From NCBI GenBank assembly GCA_002363695.1, contig DEWO01000015.1, forward strand, positions 1,041 to 7,583: DNA of 6,543 nt, written 5' to 3'. A program made the translations under genes and the position numbers. The DNA comes from Prevotella sp. UBA3208 (lineage in GTDB: Bacteria > Bacteroidota > Bacteroidia > Bacteroidales > Bacteroidaceae). How positions within the stretch are numbered: the stretch's first letter is position 1; each line of letters opens with the position of its first letter. Under the pieces are notes generated by a model, which saw only the letters and a list, made by a program, of their open reading frames with translations, searched no databases and was not told the DNA's origin. This document shows positions 6,057 through 6,543 of the stretch, one piece after another.

Positions 6057-6543
6057 ATGAAAACAATTTGTTTATATTTCGAGATACATCAGATTATCCA
6101 TCTGAAGCGCTACCGTTTCTTCGATATCGGTACCGACCATTATTACTATGATGACTACGAGAATGAGCGTAGCATCACCGACATTGCCAATCGCTCGTAC
6201 ATGCCTGCCCTGAACGCTATCGGCGACATGATTCGCGAGAATGGCCAGTATTTCAAAGTAGCCTTCTCACTCTCTGGCACAGGTATTGAGCAGCTTGAGA
6301 TGCACGCTCCTCAGGTGCTTGAGAAGTTGCAGGAACTCAACCAGACCGGTTGCGTAGAGTTCCTGGCTGAGCCTTACTCTCACGGTTTGTCTTCATTGGC
6401 CAACGAGGAGACATTTGCCCTCGACGTCAAGAAGCAGTGTGCCAAGATGGAGGAGTACTTCGGCAAGAAGCCTACTGTAGCCCGCAACTCATCGCTCATC
6501 TATTCTGACGACATCGGCGGACAGATTGCTGCCATGGGCTTCA
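6057..6543 (+). CDS. GH57 alpha-amylase-like protein, 5' part (runs off the window)
   Basis: The frame opens at ATG 6057, with an in-frame TAA at 6048-6050 just upstream, and stays open for 162 codons to the window edge. The N-terminus matches the GH57 (beta/alpha)7-barrel family: F-E-I-H-Q-I-I-H-L-K-R-Y-R-F-F (8-22, region 1), FSLSGTGIEQ (70-79, region 2), EFLAEPYSHGL (101-111) and RNSSLIYSDDIG (143-154). GH57 members hydrolyse or rearrange alpha-glucans. Active GH57 alpha-amylases, as I remember them, read R-N-T-E-L-I-Y at the last motif, with Glu as nucleophile. Here that position is Ser146 (TCG, 6492-6494), and region 1 has HQI instead of HQP. This fits the described group of alpha-amylase-like GH57 homologues, many from Bacteroides and Prevotella, with catalytic residues replaced. 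The catalytic Asp region lies beyond the window. It is the third gene of the alpha-glucan cluster. Confidence 0.9.
   Translation, partial: MKTICLYFEIHQIIHLKRYRFFDIGTDHYYYDDYENERSITDIANRSYMPALNAIGDMIRENGQYFKVAFSLSGTGIEQLEMHAPQVLEKLQELNQTGCVEFLAEPYSHGLSSLANEETFALDVKKQCAKMEEYFGKKPTVARNSSLIYSDDIGGQIAAMGF

Noticed and set aside
1..6543. Mobile element, CRISPR array, tRNA or rRNA genes
   Set aside because: I found no transposase or integrase, no regularly spaced repeats with unique spacers, no flanking long inverted repeats, and no cloverleaf-like sequence in the short intergenic gaps.

Overview
The window looks like a chromosomal segment of a Bacteroidota bacterium, most likely Prevotella or a close relative. 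Three things point there. Both recognisable promoters follow the Bacteroidota pattern TTTG-N19-TAnnTTTG. Most starts lack a good Shine-Dalgarno sequence. The closest family matches I recognise for the debranching enzyme, the glycosyltransferase and the GH57 protein are the Bacteroides/Prevotella types. Base composition is near-balanced. Every supported gene is on the + strand. I see no mobile element, CRISPR array, rRNA or tRNA.

Region 1 (1-118): the last codons of an upstream gene, a strong intrinsic terminator, and a promoter whose -33 box lies in the terminator loop. Region 2 (119-2610): a compact three-gene operon with a TTG-initiated small lipoprotein, tRNA dimethylallyltransferase (miaA, the divergent GTGKD paralogue type), and a diacylglycerol-kinase-family protein that overlaps miaA by an ATGA. 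The overlap lies inside a degenerate 7-bp tandem repeat. Region 3 (2611-2748): a second terminator followed immediately by a second promoter of identical geometry. Its 19-bp spacer contains a perfect 6-3-6 palindrome, a candidate operator. Region 4 (2749-6543): a three-gene alpha-glucan (glycogen) cluster encoding a GH133-type debranching enzyme, a GT-B glycosyltransferase resembling bacterial/archaeal glycogen synthases, and the first 162 residues of a GH57 alpha-amylase-like protein.

The second cluster plausibly works as one glycogen unit: the glycosyltransferase would extend alpha-1,4 chains, the debranching enzyme would remove alpha-1,6 branches, and the GH57-like protein would act on or bind the polymer. 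The GH57 protein appears to carry Ser where active members have the catalytic Glu nucleophile, and it also lacks the Pro of the usual HQP motif. It may therefore be a conserved non-catalytic partner. The lipid kinase likewise has changes in its nucleotide-binding loop. These two degenerate-active-site proteins and the terminator/promoter fusions are the points most worth checking; otherwise the region looks like core metabolism.
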